In this document: one piece after another, positions 1-7,299 of the stretch | Layout of the letters: every line of letters starts with the position of its first letter | Position numbering within the stretch: position 1 is the first letter of the stretch | Assembly (NCBI GenBank): GCA_900319695.1 | Contig: ONPN01000009.1 | Location: forward strand, 1-42,127 | DNA: 42,127 bases | Source: an uncultured Eubacteriales bacterium | GTDB taxonomy: Bacteria > Bacillota > Clostridia > Oscillospirales > Oscillospiraceae | Direction: 5' to 3' | Made by a program: the position numbers and the translations under genes | The notes under the pieces: generated by a model | Databases searched by the model: none | What the model saw: the letters and a program-made list of their open reading frames with translations, nothing else | What the model was told of the DNA's origin: nothing

Positions 1-98
1 TTCGCAGATGTACTTTGTGTACCTCAAGAAAAAGTGACGAAATCAGGGCACAAATTTTCCAGGAGATGCCGCAGGCGGATTGTGCGGTGTTGCCTTAA
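1..98. repeat. Partial copy of a MITE-like element
   Basis: These bases match 260-357 with scattered substitutions, and both copies end in the same ATTGTGCGGTGTTGCCTTAA terminus. The copy runs off the left edge of the window, so its other end cannot be seen. An inverted form of the same terminus starts at 191. The two copies are therefore close neighbours of one short repeat family. Confidence 0.75.
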
Positions 99-114
99 CG
101 AAAAACAGTATGAA

Positions 115-157
115 AGGGCCCCGGCGTTCAGCTTGCGCAACTGAACGCCGGGGCCCT
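115..157. other. Long perfect hairpin between two repeat copies
   Basis: A 17-base arm (115-131) pairs perfectly with 141-157 around a 9-base loop. Neither side has an immediate T-run. On the minus strand a T5 stretch lies about 10 bases beyond the stem, so it might be a weak terminator for the minus-strand gene ending at 354. It could equally be part of the repeat structure. Confidence 0.5.
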
Positions 158-190
158 CTGTCGCCCTGTTCTCTCGGAAGCAGGCGCCTG

Positions 191-357
191 TTAAGGCAGC
201 ACCGCACAATTCGGCGAGAGCGAATCCTGAGAAAAATTGGGTTCTGACGATGGCAGTTTTTCGCAGAAATACTTTGTGTATTTCAAGAAAAAGTAACGAA
301 GTCAGGGGGCAATTTTTCCAGGAGGCGCCGATGGCGGATTGTGCGGTGTTGCCTTAA
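191..357. mobile_element. MITE-like element with about 20-bp terminal inverted repeats
   Basis: The left end TTAAGGCAGCACCGCACAAT and the right end ATTGTGCGGTGTTGCCTTAA are inverted repeats with one mismatch. Complementarity continues patchily inward (TCGGCG and GAAAAATT against their complements). The element is 167 bp and has no convincing coding capacity. Both ends finish in TTAA, which may be the target duplication. The right end overlaps the stop codon (354-356) of the neighbouring HD-GYP gene. It is non-autonomous and no matching transposase is in the window. Confidence 0.65.
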
Positions 358-1718
358 ACTCTCTCAAAGCTGCTCCCCGGCTGGCGGCACTGGGGGCAGA
401 CAAAGCCGTCCGGCAGCGCGCCCTCGAAAATATAGCCGCAGACCGGGCAGCGCCAGGCGGGGCCGATCTCGGCCGGCTCCGGTGCCGCTCCCCTGCCGCT
501 CACATCCTCGCCGCTGCCGTGGAGGCGGCGGCAGGCGTCGATATCCTCAATGATGCCCGCGTCAAGCTGACCGGCCCGTCCCATGCGGCGGAGGATGCGC
601 ATGGCGTCCTCGTGGGGCAGTCCCGGCTTATAGGGCCGCTCCTCCACCAGCGCCTGGTAGACGTCGATGCAGGCCATGAGCCGCTCGTTCTTGCCGAGCT
701 GCTCCGCCCTGAGGCCGAAGGGATAGCCGCTGCCGTCCAGCTTCTCATGGTGGAGGGCGGCCCAGCGCGTAATGTCCTCCATGCCGCCGATGCGGTGCAG
801 CAGCTCCCAGGTGCCGAGAGCGTGGTTGGTGATCTCCCGGTACTCCGCGTCGCTGAGCTTGTCCGGCTTTTCCAGAATGTCGCTGCGGATGAGCAGCTTT
901 CCAATATCGTGCAGCGCCCCCGCGATATAGAGCTTGTCGCAGGTCTCGGCGTCATAGCCGTAATAGCGGCCCAGGCGCTCGGCCTTCTTGGCCACGCCCC
1001 GGGAATGTTTCCAGGTAAAATGGGATTTATAGTCGGTGAGGTTGGCAAAAATATCGGACATATCGCGCAAAAGCTCGATCGGGATATCCATGGGTTTGGG
1101 AGGCAGCAGCGCCGAGAGCGTTTCGACGCAGCGCTCGCCGGTGACGGCGCACAACAGGTCATAGTCTGCGGCCTCGGTGAAGAGCCGCACGCAGTCCGGG
1201 GCGAACATGCCGCCGCTGTGTACCTGAACCCAGTTCATCAGCGCCGCGTATTTCTCGCGGTCCATGCTGTCGAGCTTGAAGACAGAGTCCGCCCGATCCG
1301 CGATATGGATGATCTGGGCGCCCAGCGGGGTGTCCTCCGCCCGGCTGCGCATGGCGCCCAGGCCGTCGGCCCGGTCGTGGTGATGGAGCACCGCGCCCTC
1401 GACCAGGTGGTAGAAGGGCAGCTTTCGCATCATCTCCTCCCCTGTCACGCAGTGGGCGGCCATGTTGAGCTCCTCCGGCATCATATCGCCGTGCTCCGAC
1501 TCCTCGCTGAGATACTCCGGCAGGGCGCAGTCGTGCAGCATGGCGGCCTGGGTCAGGGCATAGACCGTCTCGGCGTCCAGGCCCGCGTATTCGGCCATGC
1601 GGTTTGCCAGCACGGCCACGCGGCGGACATGATGCTTCGGCACGTCCAGCACCTCGGCCTCCACGTAATCCGTGGCGCGGGATACGGCGTTGAGAAACTC
1701 CGTGAGCTCAATAATCAC
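354..1718 (-). CDS. Tandem HD / HD-GYP domain protein with C-terminal rubredoxin-like domain
   Basis: Likely cyclic-di-GMP phosphodiesterase or related metal-dependent phosphohydrolase, 454 residues, cytoplasmic. An N-terminal HD domain has HD at 62-63 and a His cluster at 112-114. A second domain carries the full HD-GYP signature: HDIGK at 270-274 and HHEKLDGSGYP at 323-333. A linker leads to two CxxC pairs (C424/C427 and C441/C444) in a WRCPVCGYIFEG context typical of rubredoxin or rubrerythrin tails. The GTG start at 1718 is preferred because AAGGAGGAG lies 6-7 bases upstream; longer in-frame versions lack a ribosome site. The stop codon lies inside the terminal TTAA of the adjacent repeat element. 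The HD-GYP fold is near certain. The substrate is inferred, and the metal in the tail (Fe or Zn) cannot be told from sequence. Confidence 0.85.
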   Translation of the reverse strand: MIIELTEFLNAVSRATDYVEAEVLDVPKHHVRRVAVLANRMAEYAGLDAETVYALTQAAMLHDCALPEYLSEESEHGDMMPEELNMAAHCVTGEEMMRKLPFYHLVEGAVLHHHDRADGLGAMRSRAEDTPLGAQIIHIADRADSVFKLDSMDREKYAALMNWVQVHSGGMFAPDCVRLFTEAADYDLLCAVTGERCVETLSALLPPKPMDIPIELLRDMSDIFANLTDYKSHFTWKHSRGVAKKAERLGRYYGYDAETCDKLYIAGALHDIGKLLIRSDILEKPDKLSDAEYREITNHALGTWELLHRIGGMEDITRWAALHHEKLDGSGYPFGLRAEQLGKNERLMACIDVYQALVEERPYKPGLPHEDAMRILRRMGRAGQLDAGIIEDIDACRRLHGSGEDVSGRGAAPEPAEIGPAWRCPVCGYIFEGALPDGFVCPQCRQPGSSFERV

Positions 1719-1749
1719 AGTGCTCTCCTCCTTACAAAATGACAGCGGC

Positions 1750-1778
1750 ATTGTAACACACCAGTCCGCGCCGCGCAA
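1750..1778 (-). promoter_or_regulatory. Promoter of the HD-GYP gene
   Basis: On the minus strand TTGCGC (1778-1773), a 17-base spacer and TACAAT (1755-1750) sit about 30 bases before the GTG start. The -10 box is good and the -35 box weak. The promoter starts directly after the terminator T-run of the upstream gene. Confidence 0.55.
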
Positions 1779-1781
1779 CGC

Positions 1782-1820
1782 AAAAAACGGGCGCGGCCGC
1801 AAAAGATGCGGGCCGCGCCC
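1782..1820 (-). terminator. Intrinsic terminator after the vWA gene
   Basis: A GC-only stem (1789-1798 with 1811-1820) with an 11-12 base loop is followed on the minus strand by TTTTTT (1787-1782). It would end the transcript of the vWA gene that stops at 2029 and separates it from the HD-GYP gene. Confidence 0.75.
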
Positions 1821-2018
1821 TCAAGCTGTCGGCAAAGCGTCGACAGCTTGAGAGGCAAAAATGGGAACTTCCGAAAAAGTTCCCATTTTTGCATAGATTG
1901 TACGTGAAGGGGGACTCCCCGTCCCCCTTCACAGATCCCCCTTACAAGACCAACTTGGTTTGCAAAGGTTTGTCTACAATCTGCGGGCGCGGCCGCAAAA
2001 GATGCGGGCCGCGCCCTC
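1788..2018. repeat. Duplicated hairpin flanking three further hairpins
   Basis: A 35-base segment at 1788-1822 is repeated exactly at 1984-2018. Each copy folds into the same GC-rich hairpin. Between them are three more inverted repeats: 1821-1831 with 1841-1851, 1857-1870 with 1877-1890 (14 bp), and 1904-1915 with 1921-1932 (12 bp). Only the copy nearer the HD-GYP gene has a T-run. The 310-base intergenic stretch thus holds five hairpins and no gene. Confidence 0.75.
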
Positions 2019-2028
2019 GCTCTATTTT

Positions 2029-4299
2029 TTAATAATAGCGTCTCCTGATCCAGACGCCGAGGCCGACCAGGCCGCCGAGGCCAAGCAGGACCAACAGGGC
2101 CTGGAGGATGTACCACGGAGTGACGAATTTCTCAGTGAGCGTCACGGACAGCTCCGCGCTCATGTCGTACTCGTCGGTCGCGCGGATGCTGAACGCGGCG
2201 TTCTTTCCGATGCCGCGGCAGTTGACGCGCACGACGCCGTCTTCCAGCGTGGCCTTGCCGCCGAGATCGTCCGTAAGCTCATAGCGCAGGGCGGTGCCCT
2301 TCTGGTCTGCAAACAGACTGTCGATCTTTCTCTCCCACACGCCCTCCTGGAACAGGCCCGTCTTGATCGTCTCGACGATGATGCCGGAGCTGACAGTGGG
2401 CCCGGGCAGTGTGAGCTCGAAGGGGATTTCCGCCTGCTTTTCAAAGATATCCGTCGCGCTCAGGGTAAAGGACGCCTCCCGCAGCTTTTGTATATCCATG
2501 CGCAGCACGCCGTTCTCAAAGCTGAGCGCCCCGCCGTGATCGTCCGAGAGCGTGACGACGAGCGCCGTGCCCTTGCGGTCTTCAAAGAGCTTATCTGTCT
2601 CCATCTCCCAGAAGCCGTCTCCGAAGCTGCCGTATCTTGTCATGCTCGCGATCCGGTCGGCCGTCGCGGAGACGGCGGGGATTTTGAGTTTAAAGGGGAT
2701 TTCCGCGCTCTGGCCCACTCTGTCCGTGGCGGTCAGTGTAAACTCCGCCGTGTCCTGTCCCCGGAAACGAGCCTGCAGCACGCCGTTTTCGATGGTGAGC
2801 GCCCCGTCGTAATCGTCCGAGAGCGTATATTGCAGATCGACCTCCCGCGTGACGCCGAAGAGCTCGTCCAGCTCGATCTCCCAGCGGTCGTCCACAAAGC
2901 GCCCGTATTTGAACATATCGTCGACGCTCCAAACCTTTGCCGTGAGCCGCCGCGTCTCCACGCTCAGCTCGATGGGATTGGAGCGCACCTCGAAGCCCGC
3001 AAGACCGACCAGGGCGCTGACGCTGTAGTCGCCGCCGCTGGGGAAGATGACCTCGCAGCTGTAGGCGCCGTCCACCACGTCCATGGGATACCTGCTCATG
3101 CGCCCGGTGTTCGTCTCCACGATCTCGATCGAGGCGGTCAGATCCCGGAGGTGTTCGTCCGTCAGCTCCGGGACGCTCGGGTCGGTGGCATAGGCCGTGA
3201 AGGGATAGGGCCTGTAGGCCGAGTAGCTGCCGCGTTTGTTGCCGCTCTCCAGCAGAACGGACATGGAGGCGTTGTAGACCATGGTGATGTCCACCGTGTC
3301 CCCCGCCTCGCCCTTGAGGCTGACGTTCCACTGTCCCATGGCGGGGTGCGGGATCTTGACCAGCATATAGCGCGAGCTCAGCAGCTCATGTCCGGCGACG
3401 TCGAAGGCGCTGCCGTCGGGCTGTGTGACAGAAATCTTTACCAGCTTGTCGAGCGCTCCCCCATCCTGCGGAGCCTCATGCTCCACGACGATATTGACCT
3501 CCTCCACGCCGAAGCCCGGCACGGTGAAATTTCTGACCGCGTAGCCGTCGGCGGAGAAAGCGACCTTATCTGTGCCCTTGTATTCGGTGTTGTTGATGAT
3601 GGAATAGAAGTGCCGGAAGGCAGCGCTCAGATCCTCGGGCCGTTTGACCTCCTCGAAAGAGCCGTTGGTTTTTCTGGTGTAGAGGCCGATCTCGACCTCG
3701 CCGCCTTTGGCGCTGTCGTTGACATTGAGGAGGATGGCGTTGATGGTGATGCCCTCCTCCCTGGCGGTCTCCAGCGCCCTTGAGGCGTTCTGCCAGGAGT
3801 TGGTCTTGCGCCCCCAGCGGTCCGGGAAATCGGTCTTGCCGTCACTGAGCAGGAGGATCATGCAGGGCAGGCCGTTTTCCTCGCGCATGCCCTTGAGCAT
3901 CTCGGCCGCCCGAAGGACGGCGGTGCCGATGTCAGTGTCGTAGCTGGTGCCGAAGGACTCCACCTCGCGGATCAGCGCCTTTTTGTCGTCCATGCTCGCC
4001 ATGGGCTTCAGGCCGGAGTCGTAGCGGATCTGCTCGTCAAAGACGACGGCGCCGACGTTGTTGCCGGTCTCGGTCAACAGGCCGAGGAAGAGGCGCATCG
4101 CGTCGAAGCGCAGGCCGTCGGGGTCGGTCCCGCCGCCGTGATCGCTGCGGAGACTGCCGCTCTTGTCGACGACGAGAACCACGTTGAAGCGGTTGACCGT
4201 CTTGCTCGGCTCCTCGGCGTTTGCGAGACAGGGACAGACCAGCGCGAGCGTCAGCATGAGCGCCAGCACCGCCGCCATCCCTCTTTTCACTCTTCTCAT
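2029..4299 (-). CDS. Secreted, membrane-anchored von Willebrand factor A protein
   Basis: Surface protein of 756 residues. A signal peptide (about 1-28, hydrophobic core AAVLALMLTLALVCPCLA) precedes a vWA domain. The MIDAS motif DKSGS is at 45-49, and an LLLSDGKTD segment further on is typical of the fold. The C-terminal third holds three related modules of about 90 residues, each opening with a (G/S)xFxxxxWExExDxLF-like line and a later LSDDxxGALxxENGVL-like line. The protein ends in one transmembrane helix and a RRRYY cytoplasmic tail. The start is supported by GGAGG just upstream. The family generally mediates protein-protein or matrix binding; the ligand here is unknown. It has its own promoter and terminators on both sides. 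Confidence 0.85.
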   Translation of the reverse strand: MRRVKRGMAAVLALMLTLALVCPCLANAEEPSKTVNRFNVVLVVDKSGSLRSDHGGGTDPDGLRFDAMRLFLGLLTETGNNVGAVVFDEQIRYDSGLKPMASMDDKKALIREVESFGTSYDTDIGTAVLRAAEMLKGMREENGLPCMILLLSDGKTDFPDRWGRKTNSWQNASRALETAREEGITINAILLNVNDSAKGGEVEIGLYTRKTNGSFEEVKRPEDLSAAFRHFYSIINNTEYKGTDKVAFSADGYAVRNFTVPGFGVEEVNIVVEHEAPQDGGALDKLVKISVTQPDGSAFDVAGHELLSSRYMLVKIPHPAMGQWNVSLKGEAGDTVDITMVYNASMSVLLESGNKRGSYSAYRPYPFTAYATDPSVPELTDEHLRDLTASIEIVETNTGRMSRYPMDVVDGAYSCEVIFPSGGDYSVSALVGLAGFEVRSNPIELSVETRRLTAKVWSVDDMFKYGRFVDDRWEIELDELFGVTREVDLQYTLSDDYDGALTIENGVLQARFRGQDTAEFTLTATDRVGQSAEIPFKLKIPAVSATADRIASMTRYGSFGDGFWEMETDKLFEDRKGTALVVTLSDDHGGALSFENGVLRMDIQKLREASFTLSATDIFEKQAEIPFELTLPGPTVSSGIIVETIKTGLFQEGVWERKIDSLFADQKGTALRYELTDDLGGKATLEDGVVRVNCRGIGKNAAFSIRATDEYDMSAELSVTLTEKFVTPWYILQALLVLLGLGGLVGLGVWIRRRYY

Positions 4300-4338
4300 T
4301 GTCCTCCGCCTCCCTGCTCCGTTTTCATCGTGTTTTAT

Positions 4339-4367
4339 AGTATAGCACGCCTCCGCGCAGTTTTCCA
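4339..4367 (-). promoter_or_regulatory. Promoter of the vWA gene
   Basis: Minus strand TGGAAA (4367-4362), 17-base spacer, TATACT (4344-4339), followed by ATAAAAC. The pattern is nearly the same as that in front of the 70-residue peptide gene at 4724-4752. Confidence 0.65.
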
Positions 4368-4378
4368 GATAAAACGTT

Positions 4379-4412
4379 AAAAAATGCCCCGGAAGCGTTC
4401 AGGCTTCCGGGG
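4379..4412 (-). terminator. Intrinsic terminator after the 70-residue peptide gene
   Basis: A 10-bp stem (4387-4396 with 4403-4412), 6-base loop, followed on the minus strand by a six-base T-run (4384-4379). It ends the transcript of the gene that stops at 4468 and lies just before the vWA promoter. Confidence 0.8.
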
Positions 4413-4467
4413 TTACGCGCCGGTACAGCGGGGTATTCTTCAATCCCCGGCGTAGTCAGCAGCCGAA

Positions 4468-4680
4468 TCACTCCTGCTGGATGTTATTTCCGTTCAGGCC
4501 CGGAACAAGCTGATCGACCTGGTTCCAAAGCGTCTGAGCCGCGTTTTCAACCTGTGTGGCAGCTCCGCTCTCCACCGAGCTCTTGGCATTGATGAGCTTT
4601 GGAGCGACAAGCCAGATGATGGCGGCGATGACAATCACAATCAGCAGCAGAACCGTGACGCCGCCTCTGTTGTTTCTCAT
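4468..4680 (-). CDS. Small single-pass membrane protein, unknown function
   Basis: I do not recognise this 70-residue protein. A short basic N-terminus (MRNNRGG) is followed by a strongly hydrophobic helix (about 8-26, VTVLLLIVIVIAAIIWLVA). An amphipathic Gln/Asn/Ala-rich segment to the C-terminus looks extracytoplasmic. The start at 4680 is chosen over an upstream in-frame ATG because AAAGGAGAAAAGG directly precedes it. The gene has its own promoter and terminator, which supports a real monocistronic gene. The N-terminus resembles a type IV pilin superficially, but the Glu at position 5 of the mature pilin helix is missing and no pilin machinery is nearby. Confidence 0.65.
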   Translation of the reverse strand: MRNNRGGVTVLLLIVIVIAAIIWLVAPKLINAKSSVESGAATQVENAAQTLWNQVDQLVPGLNGNNIQQE

Positions 4681-4723
4681 CCTTTTCTCCTTTCTCCGCC
4701 GCGCCGGGCGGCTTGTTTTATAC

Positions 4724-4752
4724 AGTATAACACACCGCGGCAATGTTTTCCA
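4724..4752 (-). promoter_or_regulatory. Promoter of the 70-residue peptide gene
   Basis: Minus strand TGGAAA (4752-4747), 17-base spacer, TATACT (4729-4724), followed by GTATAAAAC. It matches the vWA promoter in both boxes, in spacing and in the flanking CTGGAAAAC and TAAAAC bases. Confidence 0.65.
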
Positions 4753-4763
4753 GGCAAATTGAA

Positions 4764-4822
4764 AAAAAGCACATCGCACGTCCCCGGCGCGGGTATGCCC
4801 TTCTGATACATGCCGGGGGCGT
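4764..4822 (-). terminator. Possible terminator after the MATE-ATPase gene
   Basis: An imperfect stem (4778-4788 with 4812-4822) encloses a 23-base loop. On the minus strand a T7 run follows about ten bases later. The distance between stem and T-run makes the call weak. Confidence 0.35.
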
Positions 4823-4840
4823 CTGATCGTATGCGGGCCG

Positions 4841-6595
4841 CTACAGCCGGAGCGTCAGGTTGTTCAGTCCCAGGCTGTTGAGATAAGAGGCTTCTTTGAC
4901 CGAGGACATGACCAGGCGGATACCCATGTGGGATGTGCGGTCGTCGCTCTCATGCAGTTCGAGATAGCGGAGGGGATCAAAGTGCGCGCAGTTGTCGCGG
5001 ATGCGGATCAGCCCCTCCCCTCCCCGGAATACCAGGCGCACGTCAACGCTGTGGCTGCCCTTGTCGGCATTGAAGCCGTAGCGGACGATGTTGCAGACAA
5101 TCTCCTCGATGCACAGGCCGACCAGGAAGCTCATCCGCTCCCCCTGATCATGCGCGCGGCAGAAGTCCGCCGCGTCGTTTGAGGCCCGGACCGCGTCGTC
5201 CATATTGAAAACCGTGCACTCATAACACTCTCCCGGCGCGGCGCCGAAGTCCGGGGCGAGCAGGGCAAAGTCCATCGGCCGTAGGCTGAGCGGGCTGCGC
5301 TTCTGCCGGACGCGCAGGCAGATCAGCAGGAAGGCTGCGGACTCACCGCACACAAACGAAAGCCATACCCCCGTCGTGCCGCTGAAACGGCTGAGCACAA
5401 GCGCCGCCAGCGCCGGCAGCAGGAAGTTCTGCAAGAGTGAAATCAGCTCCATCAGCCGCACACGCCCGGTCCCCTGATAGTAAAACTTCAGACCCGTGTT
5501 CAGCGCACAGGGCACCAGACAGAGCGAGAAAAAGCGCAGACCGCGCGCGGCCAGCTTCACAGCCTCCGGGTCCTCCGCCAGAAACAGGCCGACCAGCGGT
5601 TTTGCCGAGAGCAGCACGACTGCCGTCACCCACGCAAGGATGACGACGGCGTAGTAAAAGATCGTCTTTACCAGGACAAGCAGCGCGGAGCGGTCCTCGT
5701 CCGCATAGAAAATAGCGGCAAGCATCAGCGCCACCGAGCCGATGCCGGAGCTGAAGGCGTAGCAGAGATTGCTCACGGTGGAGACGACCGAGTAGGCCGC
5801 CACCGCCACGTTGCCGCCCGCCGCGCGCAGGATGCGGTTGAACAGAAACACCAGCAGCACGAGGCTGAGCTGGTTGACGACAGTGGGGATACCGTCGGTC
5901 AGAATGGCGCGCAGCGTATCAAGGCGCAGCCCCCAGGGCTGAAGGTGGAAAAGGCAGTCTTTTTTCAGAAAATACCCGCTGCCCACCAGCAGCGCCGCAT
6001 AGTAGCTCAGACTCGAAGCGAGGCCCATGCCGAAGGTTCCGCCGTGAAAAACGAAGACATTGAGCAGATCGAAAATCACATCGCTCACCGTCATGAGGAC
6101 CACCGCCGCCACAAGGCGCTTGCGGTCTCCCGCCATCTGGAGGTAGGGCACCATGATCTGGGCCGTGAGAAAAGCGGGCACGCCGATGATGAAGCCCGTC
6201 AGATACTGCTTTGTCAGGGCAAAGACGGGGTTGCCCGGTCCGGGTCTTCCCGCGCCCAGCAAGGTGCAGAGCGGCCCCGCAAAGCAGAGCACCAGCACAA
6301 GCCCAGCCACGGCCAGGCCCAGCGTCAGGCGCACGGATACCGTGAAGCAGGCGTCGGTCCCCTCGCGGTCGCCGCTGCCCATGGTCCGGCCGCAGACCAC
6401 CTGCACGCCCGCGGCGATCATTGCGCCGGGGGCGGCAAAGGCCAGCAGGACAGGCGCCGTATAGCCGTAGGCCGCCATCGCGTCCACACCCAGGAAGCGG
6501 CCGATCATGATACTGTCGATCAGCATGCACAGCGTCACCGTCATGGCGGAGACGATCTGCGCCGCCAGCATTCGTTTGAACAGTTTTTGCAGCAT
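4841..6595 (-). CDS. MATE-family transporter fused to a C-terminal HATPase domain
   Basis: Protein of 584 residues. About 1-445 is a multidrug/toxin extrusion (MATE) fold with about twelve hydrophobic segments, starting like other MATE proteins at the first helix (SIMIGRFLG, AYGYTAPV). A linker leads to a cytoplasmic domain (about 458-584) resembling the anti-sigma/RsbW-type histidine-kinase ATPase fold. It has an N-box-like EEIVCNIVRYGF, a G1-like IRIRDNCAHFDP and a G2-like SHMGIRLV. MATE pumps export cationic compounds using ion gradients and do not need ATP, so the ATPase-like domain probably senses or regulates, which is inference. The start at 6595 follows GGGAGG at 7-base spacing. It has its own promoter upstream. 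Confidence 0.85.
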   Translation of the reverse strand: MLQKLFKRMLAAQIVSAMTVTLCMLIDSIMIGRFLGVDAMAAYGYTAPVLLAFAAPGAMIAAGVQVVCGRTMGSGDREGTDACFTVSVRLTLGLAVAGLVLVLCFAGPLCTLLGAGRPGPGNPVFALTKQYLTGFIIGVPAFLTAQIMVPYLQMAGDRKRLVAAVVLMTVSDVIFDLLNVFVFHGGTFGMGLASSLSYYAALLVGSGYFLKKDCLFHLQPWGLRLDTLRAILTDGIPTVVNQLSLVLLVFLFNRILRAAGGNVAVAAYSVVSTVSNLCYAFSSGIGSVALMLAAIFYADEDRSALLVLVKTIFYYAVVILAWVTAVVLLSAKPLVGLFLAEDPEAVKLAARGLRFFSLCLVPCALNTGLKFYYQGTGRVRLMELISLLQNFLLPALAALVLSRFSGTTGVWLSFVCGESAAFLLICLRVRQKRSPLSLRPMDFALLAPDFGAAPGECYECTVFNMDDAVRASNDAADFCRAHDQGERMSFLVGLCIEEIVCNIVRYGFNADKGSHSVDVRLVFRGGEGLIRIRDNCAHFDPLRYLELHESDDRTSHMGIRLVMSSVKEASYLNSLGLNNLTLRL

Positions 6596-6648
6596 AGTGG
6601 CCTCCCGAAAGCCGTCTCCATAAAACCAACACGTTTTCTGTCAGAAGC

Positions 6649-6677
6649 ATTATATACCCTGCGCCGGCAATGCGCAA
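6649..6677 (-). promoter_or_regulatory. Promoter of the MATE-ATPase gene
   Basis: Minus strand TTGCGC (6677-6672), 17-base spacer, TATAAT (6654-6649). The boxes resemble those of the HD-GYP promoter. Confidence 0.55.
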
Positions 6678-6756
6678 GCGTGCTCGTGCTGTACGGCGGC
6701 TCCGCCGGGCTCTTTTGGTGCAAGCCGTCATTTTTTATAGTTTTTTGGAAAAGCTG

Positions 6757-6785
6757 TTGCTTAAATCGTAAAAGTTGTATATAAT
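6757..6785 (+). promoter_or_regulatory. Plus-strand promoter before the small membrane gene
   Basis: TTGCTT (6757-6762), 17-base spacer, TATAAT (6780-6785), with an upstream TG close to the -10. It is AT-rich compared with its surroundings. Transcription would start near 6792, before the frameshifted small gene. Confidence 0.65.
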
Positions 6786-6849
6786 ACTTTTAATTACTGA
6801 ATATTCTCAAACTACTTGCCGGCCGGACGGCAGCGTAACTGCCCGGACA

Positions 6850-7079
6850 ATGCGGGGAATGATTTTGAGAACAGAATACACACTGATTTTCCTGATGATG
6901 GCAGGCTTGCTCGGCATCTGCGCCTGGGCGGCGCGCCGCTCTCCGAAGGCGATCAGCAAGCCGGTCGAAAAGCTGCTGACTACCATGATGATCCTCACCG
7001 GTCTGCCCGCCATTACGATCAGCGCGGCGGCCGCAAGGGCGTCACGCTCTTTGAGGATGAGGCCGCAGTACGCACATAA
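6850..7079 (+). pseudogene. Small single-pass membrane protein with an apparent frameshift
   Basis: From ATG 6850 or 6859 the frame encodes a hydrophobic helix (IFLMMAGLLGICAWAA), then a basic loop and a second hydrophobic stretch ending near 7020. Codon use is typical of the window up to a GCGGCGGCC run at 7022-7030. Beyond it the same frame turns to rare codons. The neighbouring frame reads GRKGVTLFEDEAAVRT and stops at 7077-7079 with good codon use. The simplest reading is one gene of about 70 codons broken by a one-base slip, or a sequencing error there. The start has only a poor ribosome site (GGGGA). A minus-strand alternative (6807-7166) exists with a good ribosome site and cannot be excluded. 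Confidence 0.4.
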
Positions 7080-7159
7080 TCGCATAAAACCGCCTTGTTT
7101 TCCCACTTTCGGCGCTTTTTTTCGCACCACACTTCCGTTGTACGGGCGTAATCCCGGAC

Positions 7160-7188
7160 TGGACATTTTTCCTCCTGTGTGGTATCTT
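7160..7188 (+). promoter_or_regulatory. Promoter of glgA
   Basis: TGGACA (7160-7165), 17-base spacer, TATCTT (7183-7188), giving a leader of about 105 bases with a small hairpin (GAACCGC pairing with GCGGTTC near 7220-7250). The rest of 7080-7299 holds no recognisable gene. Confidence 0.5.
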
Positions 7189-7299
7189 TAGAAAAAGCCC
7201 CGCAAGACCGGGATGCTTGAACCGAACCGCTCCGACGATTGCGGTTCCATGAGACATGAGAGTTTCGTATAACAACGATCATAAAAAAGGAGAAACGTT

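Noticed and set aside
4468-4680. Type IV pilin
   Set aside because: The hydrophobic N-terminus is similar in look, but the conserved Glu 5 and a prepilin cleavage site are missing, and no assembly genes are near.
4841-6595. Wzx-type polysaccharide flippase for the exopolysaccharide system
   Set aside because: The sequence is MATE-like with a HATPase tail, lies 8 kb away on the other strand, and a HAS-like synthase does not need a flippase.
6807-7166. 119-residue minus-strand protein with an AGGAGG site
   Set aside because: Possible, but codon use and hydrophobic pattern favour the plus-strand reading up to the frameshift, and a strong plus-strand promoter precedes it. Kept only as an alternative.
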